Source: Amborella trichopoda (taxonomy: Eukaryota > Streptophyta > Magnoliopsida > Amborellales > Amborellaceae). From it: 64,000 nt of DNA. The notes under the pieces are model-generated. The model did not search any database. It saw nothing but the letters and a program-made list of their open reading frames with translations, and was not told the origin of the DNA. Every line of letters begins with the position of its first letter. Position 1 is the first letter of the stretch. This document shows positions 21,746-32,803 of the stretch, piece after piece. The stretch is taken from assembly GCF_000471905.2 (NCBI RefSeq), contig NW_006499801.1, positions 4,694,157-4,758,156 of the forward strand, given 5' to 3'. A program made the translations under genes and the position numbers.

Positions 21746-23021
21746 TTTGGGGTATGCTAAATACTTGAATTAAGATTCAAATGCACCAAATTTCATGAAA
21801 ACTTATTCACTATTGAGATCTTTATTCAAAAAATTCCGAATTTTTTACTTCACAAAAATTTCAAGAAAAAACGTAGCAAAAAAAATTTTATATAAAAAAA
21901 TTCAATCAATAGTAAATCAAAATAACTAGTTTATTTGATAGATGAGGACTTTATGATCAAAATTCAATGATTAATTCGATAAAAATTGATCAATTGATCG
22001 ATCAGAAATCAATTTGTTTGGATAAAAACAATTGTTCGAGCAGCAGCACTTCAAGCCTAAAAAAACCTCAAATCTTCATCATTTTGGAAAAATTGAAATA
22101 TGTGAACATTGAATCCTTCAACAATCAATCAAAGCCCTTTATATGAAAATCTATGAGGTATTAAAGCTGCATTTGATTGAACAGTGAAAATTTCTAATTT
22201 TAAAAAATCTCCATTTCAATCCACCAAGAACTCTTTGTTTTTCTACTTCTGATTCAATAATAGATAATCTATAGAAACTTTATAGTGTATAACATCAATA
22301 TTTAACTGAAAAAACAAAAAAAAGCTACAAAATGGAAGAAAAAAATGCTGCAAAATATTGATCTATGAAAATAACGAGCATGTGTCAAATAACGAACGTT
22401 ATTTTATGCGTTATAACGCACGAAAACAACAGTAAACAAGACCGGCTAGGAAAACCAGTCGGTTTTGAAGAAAAACCGCCGGTTTGACATTGAATAGGCT
22501 GGTTTTGGCCCTGATTTTTTTTGAAGAGTTCCGTCTTACCATGTGTACCGTAAAACCGGCCCTAACCAAAATCGCCACCCCACCAATAGCAATCTAACCG
22601 ACCGGTTCTAGTCCTAACCAACTGGTTTTGCGAACACTGGTTGCAACCTTAAACAATCCAATTAAGGTGCACCTCCAAAATTTATCATAACATGTAATTT
22701 TGGTGTAAAAAATTCCTAGGATTATCTCAAAAATGATTTTCACATCTAATTATGAAATTTTAAACTTTAAAATTAGTTAAAATCAAGTAGATCTATAAAC
22801 ATATAAATTTTTTGAAAATGGACGGTCTAGATAATGTGTTGCAAGATGCACTATTTCTAGTATTCAAAATCTTTTTTTTTTTTTTCATATTCATACATCT
22901 TGCTATCGAGATGACCAAGTAGAGGACTTTTCAACATTAAAACCAACCTTGTTTGATAGGTTTTTGAGGTGTATCTGTAGGTTTACATTTTTAGGTTACA
23001 ACTTTATATAAACTTTTGCCC

Positions 23022-23395
23022 TTTTTAAAAGAAAAAAGTGTATATAAGGATGCAACCTTATATTGTAGAACTACAGATGTACCTCAAAAATCCATCGAAA
23101 AAGGTCGTTTTAATGTTGAAAAACCGTTTGATCGATCATCTCAACATCGAGATGTATGACTATGAAAAATAAAAGGATTTTAAGTCTCAGAAATAGTGCA
23201 TTTTACAATATATTACCTGCACAATCCATTTCAAGATTTTTATATGTTTATAGATCTATTTGATTTTAACCATTTTTTAAATTTAAAATTTTATTATCAG
23301 ATATAAAAATAGATTTTGAGATAATCCTAAGAACATTTTATATCAAAATTATATACCATGAAAAAAATTGAAGGTGCACCTTACCTCTATAGCTA
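23022..23395. mobile_element. Family-A element, inverted relative to its neighbour
   Basis: It starts 'gtgtatataaggatgcaacc' and carries 'gatcatctcaacatcgagat', 'agtgcattttacaa', 'gtttatagatctatttgatt' and 'aaggtgcacctta'. It lies tail-to-tail with the copy ending at 23015, separated by a few bases. Confidence 0.75.
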
Positions 23396-23516
23396 CGGAT
23401 GCATCCGTATGCCAGCAGCACCCAATTTTAAAAAGAAAAAAGTTTATATAAGGTTCCAACCTCAAAATGTAGGGTGAACCGAGTCGCCCATCTTATTACC
23501 AATACTGCCCCTAAAG

Positions 23517-23702
23517 TAGGGGTGGCAATGGACCAGGGATTTGACTTGAGTACGGGCATGAGTCCAAAAATTAGACCCCGCAGGCTGGATCCGAATCCAA
23601 ATATCAGACCTGAACATTGTATGGGTCCAAATCCCATAATTTTTTGGATCAGGGTCCGAATCCAATATGACCCGACCCGACCGGTCCCGTTTCCACATCT
23701 AC
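23517..23702. mobile_element. Short hAT-like element of the GGTGGCAATGG group
   Basis: The left end TAGGGGTGGCAATGG is identical to the 18452 element. The right end GTTTCCACATCTA is an eroded inverse. CCTAAAG and CTAAAAG on the two sides could be a worn duplication. The body repeats 'ggatccgaatcc/gggtccgaa' motifs. Confidence 0.6.
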
Positions 23703-25237
23703 TAAAAGTTCATGAATATGGCACAAAATTAGTTTTTGCAGGTCAAAAACTAAAACGCTCCACATTTCGAAAGTCGTACTTCATGGGATCCACGTGGAGC
23801 TGTCCTTGACATGTATAGCGTAGGGCCGCCCTAGTCATTCCTAGGCTATCATCTTGATTACGTGACAACCGACCGACCGATTAAGTTGGATGCATGACTT
23901 CGAGGTTCCAAAAAGGAAATTTTAATTCAAACTTTATTGAACCAACTTTCTAATAAGACGAAGCTTATAAAATAATAATAAGAAGACCAAGCTAAGGGCT
24001 TGGGATTTCGAGCTCCCTTGTGCACGTGAATGACCATAACAACAATTTTTCATGTTTCCAACTTCCAACGTTTGCATTGAAATTTGAAAGAATGGAGACT
24101 TCAGCCCCAAAATTCAATTCAATTCAATTCAATTTCCTTTGGGTGGGCGCATGGTAATAGTTTTCACACCGATGGCTTTAATCCAGTGTTTTAAAACTTT
24201 GACGATTTTTTATTAGATACAAAGCGTAGGATCGAATGGGATCCTGAGATGGTATAAGTCCTAGGCGGCTCCTCTCTAAAACTATATATATATATATGTC
24301 TCCGTAACTAATTCATCTTCTTCCAAAAAAAATATATGAGCTTGTGTGCGTCTATGAATAAAAATTCAATTTTTGGAAGGTTGAACGCAAATATTTAACA
24401 TTTAAAATTCTAATTTTTTTTTCATGAAAATACTCATTTGGTGATTCTAAAGCAAAGTCGTACATTTCACAGTAGGAGAATCCTCCTAAGTCTAGTCTTT
24501 TTTCCCAATGGAGTATATATACATTATGATCCTGCTGGAACAAGATAAACTGACTCATAGTTTTATTTCTTCGATTTCAAAAGGTATCAGAGCAATAAAT
24601 AGATTGCCCGCATTATGTCTTCGCCTTTCTCAAAATGTGTTTGACACTAACTTATTCTGCAGCTTTTGATGTTTTTGCCCTTCTTTAATTGTATTTGAAA
24701 CTAATTTATTCGACATTTTCGATTTTCCAAAAGATTCTTGTCAACTGAGTTCTCGAACTAAGTAACATTACAATTAAAAAAACCAATTATTTCATAAACA
24801 AAATATATTGCTGCCAATATGTCAGATGGGAGATTTGCATGGTGGGAAGCATGTCAAATATTTTTGTAGTCCTCAACCATTTGTTTATTTTCAAGTATAC
24901 CTTTCATGCATGTGTAGATCCTCTATTTTTTAGAAAATTATTTCAGCCACATCTCATTGTTTAAGATCCTTTATGTTTTAGATATTTAATTTAGCCGCAT
25001 CTCATAGTCGCATTAGATGGTATGTATTTCAAAATACAGTGATGTGGATTGGAAACTGTTGATTGGGATTTGAAATTTGCCAGGAATGATCTGGTTATGG
25101 GAAATTATCAATGCTACTGCATACCCCCACCAAAATGCCGCTTTAGTTTTTTTTTTTTTCTCTTTTTAGACTTAACTAACTTTTTCTTAACAATATATAT
25201 TCCAACAAAGTCTAAGTGCGTGGTTGAGACTTGTTGC
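23703..25237. other. Intergenic DNA, no gene seen
   Basis: No gene is supported. CAGTGTTTTAAAACTTTG at 24191 looks like another hAT-type end. (AATTC)n at 24113-24133 and (TA)n at 24283-24297 are simple repeats. Confidence 0.45.
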
Positions 25238-25317
25238 ATATCATCATCATCATCCCTGCTTTATTCCAACTATTTGGGGTCGGCTAAGACTCGTTGCATA
25301 TGCTCTCTTACAAATCT
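25238..25317 (-). mobile_element. LINE 3'-end fragment
   Basis: (ATC)n is followed by 'ctgctttattccaactattt' and GGGGTCGGCT, the reverse complement of the common LINE 3' terminus. Confidence 0.7.
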
Positions 25318-25934
25318 TCTTATGCTTATTCAAGTTGATTTCCTTTTTAACAGTCATTTAAGTTGGGTTTTAGAATGCCAAGTGGAGTATTTTTGTTGAG
25401 CAATTATGCTAAAATGAGGGAAATTTGAGCATTTAATGATTTAAATCGTCTGTTTACAAGTTTTAATTTATTGGGAGAAAATGCAAGAGCATTTCCACCA
25501 TGAAATTTGTTTCATTGTCTAATATTTGAGAAGAGTGAAATTGTAGCTCACGGATATTGCCCGGTATTTTATTGTAGTTTAGAAATCCATTTATCTTTGC
25601 TCAATGACTACCGCGACAAACACACATTCGTCAACTGCATTTATTGATGGGATGGAATCCTCGCACTGGGAAACGGGAAATCATTGAAAGAATGACCGAA
25701 AGGGTCCCACTCATTTTATAAAACGACCGAAATACCCCGACCCACGAGAAACGCCGTGGTAAAACCCAACTTTCACAAACATTACTGTTATGCCCCGACA
25801 AACATTACTGTTATGCCCCTACACCAACATCGAAATAGCTAGCGAATCTCAAAAAAAAAATGTTAAGTTCAAAAAGTTTTTAAGTATGTTACTCTTTTTG
25901 TAATAACGAAAAATTAAGCAGATATTTATGTAAG
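25318..25934. other. Intergenic DNA, no gene seen
   Basis: Nothing coding. A short direct repeat 'acaaacattactgttatgcccc' occurs at about 25775 and 25798. Confidence 0.5.
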
Positions 25935-26325
25935 GGAAAAGTTTATACAACGTTGGAACCTTAAAATGTATAATTAATGATCCACCTCAAAAATCCATCG
26001 GAAAAAGTTGTCTTAATATCGAAAAAACCTCTAATTGCATCTCAACATTGAGATGTATAAATATGAAAAAAAAAAGGAGAGATTTTGAGTCCCAAAATAG
26101 TGCATCTTGCAACAATTTATCTAGACCGTCCATTTTCAAGTTTTTCATATGTTTATAGATCTACTTGATATTAACCATTTTTTTAGTTTAAAATTTTATA
26201 ATTAGATATGAAAATGGATTTTGAGATAATCCTAATAATCTTTTATACCAAAATTATATGTTATGATAAAATTTGGAGATGCGCCTTAATTGGATCGTTT
26301 AAGATTGCAACCTTATAAAAACCAC
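25935..26325. mobile_element. Family-A element, near full length
   Basis: It is one of the clearest copies. The left end 'aaagtttatacaacgttgga' and the right end 'gcgccttaattggatcgttt' then 'aagattgcaaccttataaaa' are inverted relatives of each other. The core has 'gcatctcaacattgagatg' and 'ctagaccgtccattttcaag'. Confidence 0.75.
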
Positions 26326-26680
26326 ACCCCTTATGTATTTTTTTCTAACATATATAGTCACTATTCTGCGCAACTTTACATAAACGACGCAGCTAGCATG
26401 CGGTCAGCTTGAATGTTGTATAAATGCAGGATTTACAATAAATATATTATTTAAATATAATTTGATCCTAATTTTTAGTGAATATAAATTTTTTAAAATG
26501 GAGATCATGAATATGAAATTTTTTTGTTTTCGAAAACTAGAAATAACAATTCTATTAAGAAAACATTTGAATTGTTAGTTACAATTGTTTTTAGATGGAC
26601 CACCTATTTGTATTGATCTTTAAGATTGATGCTTTATACTTTTGGACTGCGTCGTGTAGAAATGTGGTCTAGCTTGCATG

Positions 26681-26791
26681 AATCATCATCATCATAGCCT
26701 TTTTCCAATTAATTGGGGTCAACTATACAAATCTTGATTTGCCATTTTGCTCTATTAAAAGTCATACACTCAATGAGGTCATAAATCCCTA
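26681..26791 (-). mobile_element. LINE 3'-end fragment
   Basis: (ATC)4 is followed by 'agcctttttccaattaattg', GGGGTCAACT and 'ccattttgctctattaaaag', the reverse complement of 7990-8090. Confidence 0.78.
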
Positions 26792-28420
26792 TTTTGCATG
26801 ACTTTACATAAATTCAAGGGAAAATGATCATATTGTTTGAAAATCAATACCAAGATTTTGTTTTTTCTACCTTGCCATGTACCATTCAAATGTTCTTATT
26901 ACACTAGCAATTATACCAAATTGAGTCTAGTTCAGTTTATTTACAACAATAATTGAACTGATTTATGGTTCAAATAAGGTCATATGATTATGAAAATGTA
27001 TATTAAAATACCAATCATTTTTTATACAAGAAAGTCACAATTACTTTTTAGCCATTGGATGTATAATCTGTTAGGTTTATGTGGCCTTTAAAAGCGTTAT
27101 GAGAGCTTGTATGAGCATTTTATACAGTAGAACATAAACTCAGTGGAAGTATGATCCTTTTGTAGACCGTACTACGCAAATGTCGTTTGCTAATGCTCGG
27201 ACTAGGCTTGATGAGTTGGGCCAGCCGAGGTTTGCAATAACCCAAGATACCTAGGCATAGGGATCTATCGAGAAAGGTTTAGTGGGTTATCCCTTGACGA
27301 GGTCAAAATATGCCCAAATTAGAGCCAAGGGACTGTGTGGCGTCGTGTGATGAATAAGCTTTAGAGACAGGGCTAAAACTTCATCGTTATATCATCACAC
27401 GACATGTACATAGATAGCCGTTTGAGATTCACAAATGAGGGTGAAACGTGTATATATGCGAGAGATTTCTTCTATGCATCATAAAGTCATGGTTGCATCA
27501 TGGTTTGGAAGACCATGATTTTTTTGTCTCTAGGGGAGAAACTGAAATCCATAAACTGGAATTGTGTTCTCTAGTCTATTGACTGACTTTGGTGGTCTCA
27601 TCATGAGCCCTTGTAGTAGACTGTGGGTCATGGGAACTGCTAGGTCAGTTTGAGAAAGCTCAGCCGATTGTGATTCGCAGTTGAAGGTGGAATGCTCCCA
27701 TATATTGATAATTTATTAGATTTAACGGATCTGATTCTCATCAAAATTAATTAATTTTAATTAATTTTATGTTATGTGATTTTTAAAATGTTTATTTGAA
27801 TTTTGGTTAATCTTATGATATTTTATTTTTGTCATTTGGATTTACAAATTAAGAGAAATTAATTTTTCAATGTTTTGAATAAAATAGAAGATTTAAAAAT
27901 TGTAAATATGAAATAAAATATTTTCTAAAAATATGTGGGACCTCCATAAAATATGGGGCCCAAAGTTTAAATACATGTGGATTAGGTGGGGCCCAAAATT
28001 GGCCAACCAAAAGGGTGGCACGCACTCATTCACGTATTCTTCTTGGGAAGAATGTTTATCCCTTGTTGGTTTATCTTTCGAGTCCATGATAATGTTGAAT
28101 ATTTGAGATATTTACTAATCTGTGAATAAAGATTGGTTGATTTAATAATTAAGGATATGATATATTAAAATATAAGTTTTCTTTATTTAATGGCAATCTT
28201 GATTCAATAATTAAGGATTTGATATATTAAAATATAAGCTTTCATTATTTGATGAGAATAGATTTAGGAAAAGAACGATAAAACTCTAACTCATCTATTT
28301 GAATATTGATGATTGGTCAGAGAGATGGATGACTCAAATCTCTCACCCCACAAATCTCTTTAGATCGACGATTAATATTCGACCCTACGAATTGAGGTAA
28401 TATCTATGGCATAGAAAATC

Positions 28421-28428
28421 TATAAAAT
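28421..28428 (+). promoter_or_regulatory. TATA box of the 5' LTR
   Basis: TATAAAAT follows a conserved 'ggcatagaaaatc' and precedes a CT-rich leader. The same arrangement occurs in the right LTR at 34034 (TATAAAA). It is a likely start point for element transcripts. Confidence 0.55.
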
Positions 28429-28480
28429 GAGGTCTCCCCATCGGATGCATATTCTCTTCTTTCTCTACCCAAAATTCCCC

Positions 28481-28591
28481 TCTCTTCCAAAGGGGAGGCA
28501 CGTCCCAAAATTTTTTTTCTCTCTCCAAAATTTAGCTCTCTTCCAAAGGAAAGGCACGTCCCAAATTTTTTTTTTCTCTCTCCAAGTTGCA
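28481..28591. repeat. 56-bp tandem duplication in the 5' LTR
   Basis: 'tctcttccaaaggggaggca' restarts at 28537 as 'tctcttccaaaggaaaggca'. The right LTR has a single copy at about 34114-34165. Confidence 0.85.
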
Positions 28592-28605
28592 CCATGTTTT
28601 TGTGG

Positions 28606-28676
28606 CATGCACCACATCTGTTCTTTGTGCCATGCACCACATCTGTTCTTTGTGGGCACCACCTCTGTTCTTTATA
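28606..28676. repeat. Tandem 'accacatctgttctttgtg' repeats in the 5' LTR
   Basis: There are about 2.7 copies of a 27-bp unit. Only one shortened unit is present in the right LTR ('accacatctgttatttgt'). Confidence 0.8.
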
Positions 28677-29138
28677 GGTGGCAAAGGGGTGGAACTCCTT
28701 GCTAGTAGATTTCTCCCTCTCTCTTCATATTCATCTCTCATCTCTCTAAAATCAAGCTAATATGCTTGATCAAGATTAAACCATTGAGTGGATATTTGTC
28801 ATAACAGGGAAATCAACTTATCGAGTATAGATCCCAAGCACTATCGGAAGGAGGAGACTCGGCGTGGGATGTACTAAGCCTGGTTGAGGTAATCTCCCAC
28901 AATTTTACCTTTTTAAATATGTACTTCTCTTCTCATAAAGCAATAAAGTATAGTTTTGTTTATTGAATAAAGAATTGTATTTGAAGAGGTAGCAATTGAA
29001 AACCGATTTTATTTTTATTTTATTTATTTCAAGAGTGATTTGATTATAATTGGACATTGTAAGTGATCTTGCTGGTGTAAAGGTACAATTTTTTTTAAAA
29101 AAATATATACATCATGCTTTATCATTAATTCATTTAAT

Positions 29139-29150
29139 TGGTATCAAAGC
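29139..29150 (+). promoter_or_regulatory. Primer binding site (tRNA-iMet type)
   Basis: TGGTATCAAAGC lies one base after the 5' LTR. It differs at one position from TGGTATCAGAGC, the usual copia site complementary to initiator methionine tRNA. Confidence 0.85.
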
Positions 29151-32084
29151 GAGGTTGATATTTAATATCATTAGATGTTTTTTTTCATTATTGAGTCTAA
29201 ATCAAACTTGTGAATGAAATATAAGAAAGCTAATAATCTTTGTGGCCAAGCAATACACTCCGTTAAAAATTATTGAAATATTCAATACCCCGAGAAAGAC
29301 ACTGTGCAAAATGGGTATTCTGTACTATTTTAGAGCAGTTATATGGAGAAGATAATGATGTATTTCTCTGTTGCATACTTCAGTGATTTTGTGTGTCTTT
29401 GAGAGTAAGATCTACCTACAAAATTTCAGTGGGAGATCCAAAGGGAATTGAGAGTTATGGACTCATGAATAAAGGGTGTTAGTTTTGACCATGCAAAATC
29501 CAAAAACTATCTATTGAGTTCCGTGATATTTCCCACCAATGATATGACCTTGTTTCTTGTTGAAATTCTTCTATAACTCATAAAATTGAGTCTACTTTCA
29601 AACAAAAATTTTTTTATCAAGAAATTCTTTGTAGTTTGAAAGATATAATCGATTTATTTAAGGGTACGCAAATGTTGTTTTCTGCAACAAAAATTATTTT
29701 CATGACTTTGAAGTCAAGATTTTATTTTTATTATTAACAGAATATTTTATAGCTCACACTTTTGAGTCTAGTTTCTAATGAAATTTATTTGAGAGAGAAA
29801 TATCTATGGAAGAGAGGAATAAAAATTTTAGATTGAAGAGAGGACATCCTGAATTTTCTGTAATTATGGTGTGCACTTCATTCAGACTTACAAAACTATA
29901 ATTATCAAGCCTACTTAACAGAGTGATCTGAGGCTTATAAAAATATATGTGCTACCGTTATTTGTCTACTTTTAAACAAAATTAGTTTGAAATGAAAACT
30001 CGACAAGGATAGAGAGAAAATACAACTTTACCAGACATTGTTCATCCTGAAATTCTGCAGTATGAGTTATTTTGTGATGTGTATGTCACCTTACTTCTTT
30101 ATCTGAAGAAAGATATTATTTGGGATTCACACCATGATATTATGATTTGGTTTTGAGAATAGTTTTCAACACAAGAGATTTCAGGAAGAAATTCTTTGAG
30201 GTTTGAGTGAAACAATTTTTTTATTGAGAGATGCTAAACTTGATTTTGTGCTGAGAAAATTGCATTATGATGTAAAAAATCACTAAAAGTTAGGCTCACT
30301 AAATGGTGTGATATAGGGATGGGACTGAGCACCATTTAATATTTTTTAGTCTATTTCAATACTCAAAAAGATTTGGAGAGAAACTCTTTATGAATTGAGA
30401 GATATCATATTTTTATCATGTGATTCTCATGTTCTATTCTATAGTAAATTAAAAGATGCGGCATGTTAATGCATATCTTTGGATTCCCAGTAATGGAGAT
30501 CTTTTTAGGGCTCATTTAAAATGGGTTTTATATTGTGCCATGCATATGTTTTATGATAATAAAACTTCAGAGAGAGGTAATACAGAGCTGACAAAGTACG
30601 ATACACTATATGAAGAATATTTGATCTAGGAACAACAAAAAGAAGAAGAAACACAATACCTATAACAGCATCTTGGTTCTTCGAAATGAAGGGATACATA
30701 GAGAGACTTGGAGGTAGCAAAGAAAAGCTAAAAATCAATGGGAGAATCAAATTTGTGATATTGAAAATGATGGGATGAAGAAGACGTTTTTTCTTCTCAG
30801 TGTTATACAATGAATAATCCAAGTGCCGAAGAGATTGACACATCGTGACATGTGAAAGCAATGAATCAAGAAAACCCAGGTACTATATTACATGGTTTTA
30901 AGGTATGAAATCTATCTCACATTGTATGGAAATATCATATAGGGAAAGATGATTCAGTTATTTTATTTTTTTTATGTACTTTGGTTATATTTTGGCTAAT
31001 GGTTTTGTTAATATGTATGAAGTATATGGATATTGAGTGATATGTGCTAACAAATTTGAAAGAGCCTGTTTATGAATACCATGTGTAGTGGTGTCTCCTT
31101 GTGCCAAGAGCACGAACTACTTAAGGTACAGATACACTTGGAGATGTGATTTGATCAAGGGCTTTGAGTCCTAAATATGCCACACGAGCTATGAGTATGA
31201 CTCATTCAAATATGTAAGCACGAAGAGAATGTTCTGATGAAACTCGATCTTAGTGACCATCCTCCGAATAATATCCAATAATATGATGTGTTACATGTAA
31301 TGATGATTTCTTTATAAAGTCTCCATATTTGCCAAAAAGGAATTTTTGTCAAGATTTTGATAACTATTATTTAGTCATACTTTGTTTTAGATATAATTGT
31401 AATATGGACTTTATGGCTTGTTTTTGTAGCTATAAACATGATTTGGTAGGTGAACGCGGTAACATGATTTTTGAAGACTAAACATATATTTTAATATGAA
31501 ATTGGATGTCTTGAGAAAAACCTGAATCTTTACATAAGAAAATCATTTTAAACCATCATACTATTACCTAACCATTGCTTGTGATATATATACCAAGTTA
31601 ATTTTTTATTTTTTTAAAAAAGGGAGAAAAACATTATGCCTTCAAGGTATTTATAAAATTGAGAGAAAAACTGTCATGCACCGTTTTTTAAATACTTATA
31701 TGCCTTGACTCATATTGATAGTTATTTAGAATCCTCAATTACCTAAGACCTTGAACCGTATGGAATGTTGTAGAAATACTATCTTGCTAGGTTTCCTTGA
31801 CATATGTTATATTAATTGGATAATTGGTTTGTATGGATTTACGACCAAGATGGCTAGTATGGTTGAACCTTTGTGGTTTATAAAAGTTTTGCATATTGTG
31901 AAACCAATGACATTGAATTACTTGTTGCATGAGATTTGCTATTCTATTTCATGATATAAACATAAGAATGTTGAGAATATATATATTGTATGTGCAATAA
32001 TTAAGTGGGACCTGCTACGGTCCCACATTTTTTCAGCTGCTTGGATATTTAGATATATAGATGTAAGCTATCTCAAGGATTCAG
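29151..32084. other. Internal region of the LTR element, unrecognised content
   Basis: About 2.9 kb of AT-rich sequence lies between the primer binding site and the RNase H relic. No zinc knuckle, protease DTG/DSG, integrase HHCC or RT YxDD region could be read in any frame. The longest frames (30505-30861 minus and 31751-31954 plus) are not protein-like. It may be decayed pol, captured sequence or nested insertions. Confidence 0.5.
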
Positions 32085-32400
32085 ATGATATAAAGTTTAC
32101 AGATGATGTAAAGTTTACATCTGGATACGTGTTCATGCTTCGAGGGAGAACAATTTCTTGAAAATCAAAGAAACAGGATGCGGTGGCATTGTTTATCCTG
32201 GAGGTAGAATACGTAGCGTGCTATTTGGCGGGCAAGGAGGGGGATTAAGAAATTTCTTAATCGACGTGACTTTCAACCAGTGCGTTGTGAGGCAGTGAGG
32301 ATTTTCTGCGACAACACGGCAGCGATATGCATGTAAAAGGGAGCCACGATTCCATAATAACTCCAAGCATATAAAACTAAATATTTTAGTGAGAGTTCCT
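32085..32400 (+). pseudogene. Copia RNase H relic
   Basis: The plus-strand translation reads SGYVFMLRGRTIS, a stop, KSKKQDAVALFILEVEYVAC, then LAGKEG. After frame changes it continues as a RIFCDNTAAIC-like stretch with a stop in the 'KGATIP' region. This corresponds to the SGYVF, SKKQ, EAEYVA and CDN-AAI motifs of Ty1-copia RNase H. Frameshifts and stops make it dead. Confidence 0.85.
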
Positions 32401-32790
32401 AATGTTTGATAGGCTAGCTGGAACAACCGACTATGACGTTGTTCACCGATGGAACCTAAATGTGTGGCGCTGGTTGTCTGGCTACATATAAAAACGGCTC
32501 GTTTGAAGAACTCTTTTGAGCCCATGAGAATACGAGCCCGTGCGATGAGGATACACGATGATTTTTTGTGTCGACATGTCCATGATTCACGATGCGATAT
32601 GAAAGATGGACTACTACCACTTTCGGGATGAGATCTGAACAACAAAAAGAAAGAAGCGTTGCCACTATAAGTCCTTTTATGAAAGGATTGATGGCAAAAA
32701 CCATGATTCACGTATTGAGAGAGATTGTGATTGGGAGAGACAGATGGGGATGAGAGAAAGTGAGGAAGAGAGACTGTAAGGCCTTCAAAG

Positions 32791-32803
32791 GCAAAGTGGG
32801 AAA
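32791..32803 (+). promoter_or_regulatory. Polypurine tract
   Basis: GCAAAGTGGGAAA directly precedes the right LTR (TGTTGGG), the standard place for plus-strand priming. Confidence 0.8.

Larger units (their letters stand above)
20943..22639. mobile_element. hAT-like non-autonomous element with perfect 8-bp duplication
   Basis: The ends are CAATGTTCATAAAATCG on the left and, inverted on the right, CAGTGTTCGCAAAACC. Both sides carry GTTGCAAC (20935-20942 and 22640-22647). Subterminal regions are rich in 'accggt/aatcgg' motifs. The 1697-bp body is AT-rich and has no transposase frame. It contains degenerate 'aaatggccaaatc' repeats (21523-21617) and the assembly gap. The element sits exactly inside a family-A copy. 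Superfamily is inferred from the 8-bp duplication and CA-RTGTTC ends. Confidence 0.75.
20921..23015. mobile_element. Family-A element split by the hAT-like insertion
   Basis: The left piece is 20921-20942 ('ttcaataaggttgcaac') and the right piece starts at 22640 ('gttgcaaccttaaacaatcc'). With the hAT-like element removed, the two pieces give the usual family-A end seen intact at 26300-26325. The right piece runs to about 23015 with the full set of family hallmarks. Confidence 0.7.
27069..29137 (+). repeat. 5' LTR
   Basis: It starts TGTTAGGTTTATGTGG and ends ATTAATTCATTTAA, where the right LTR ends in CA. It is 2069 bp, about 210 bp longer than the right LTR. The difference comes partly from local tandem duplications (28481-28591 and 28606-28676) and partly from sequence at about 28040-28110 that the right LTR lacks. 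Confidence 0.88.

Noticed and set aside
28404-28741. Several overlapping frames in the 5' LTR
   Set aside because: They arise from the tandem units in the LTR leader and are not kept in the right LTR.
32193-32711. 172-codon minus-strand frame
   Set aside because: Its first part lies antisense to the copia RNase H relic, and the rest runs on inside the same retrotransposon. It has no recognisable features.
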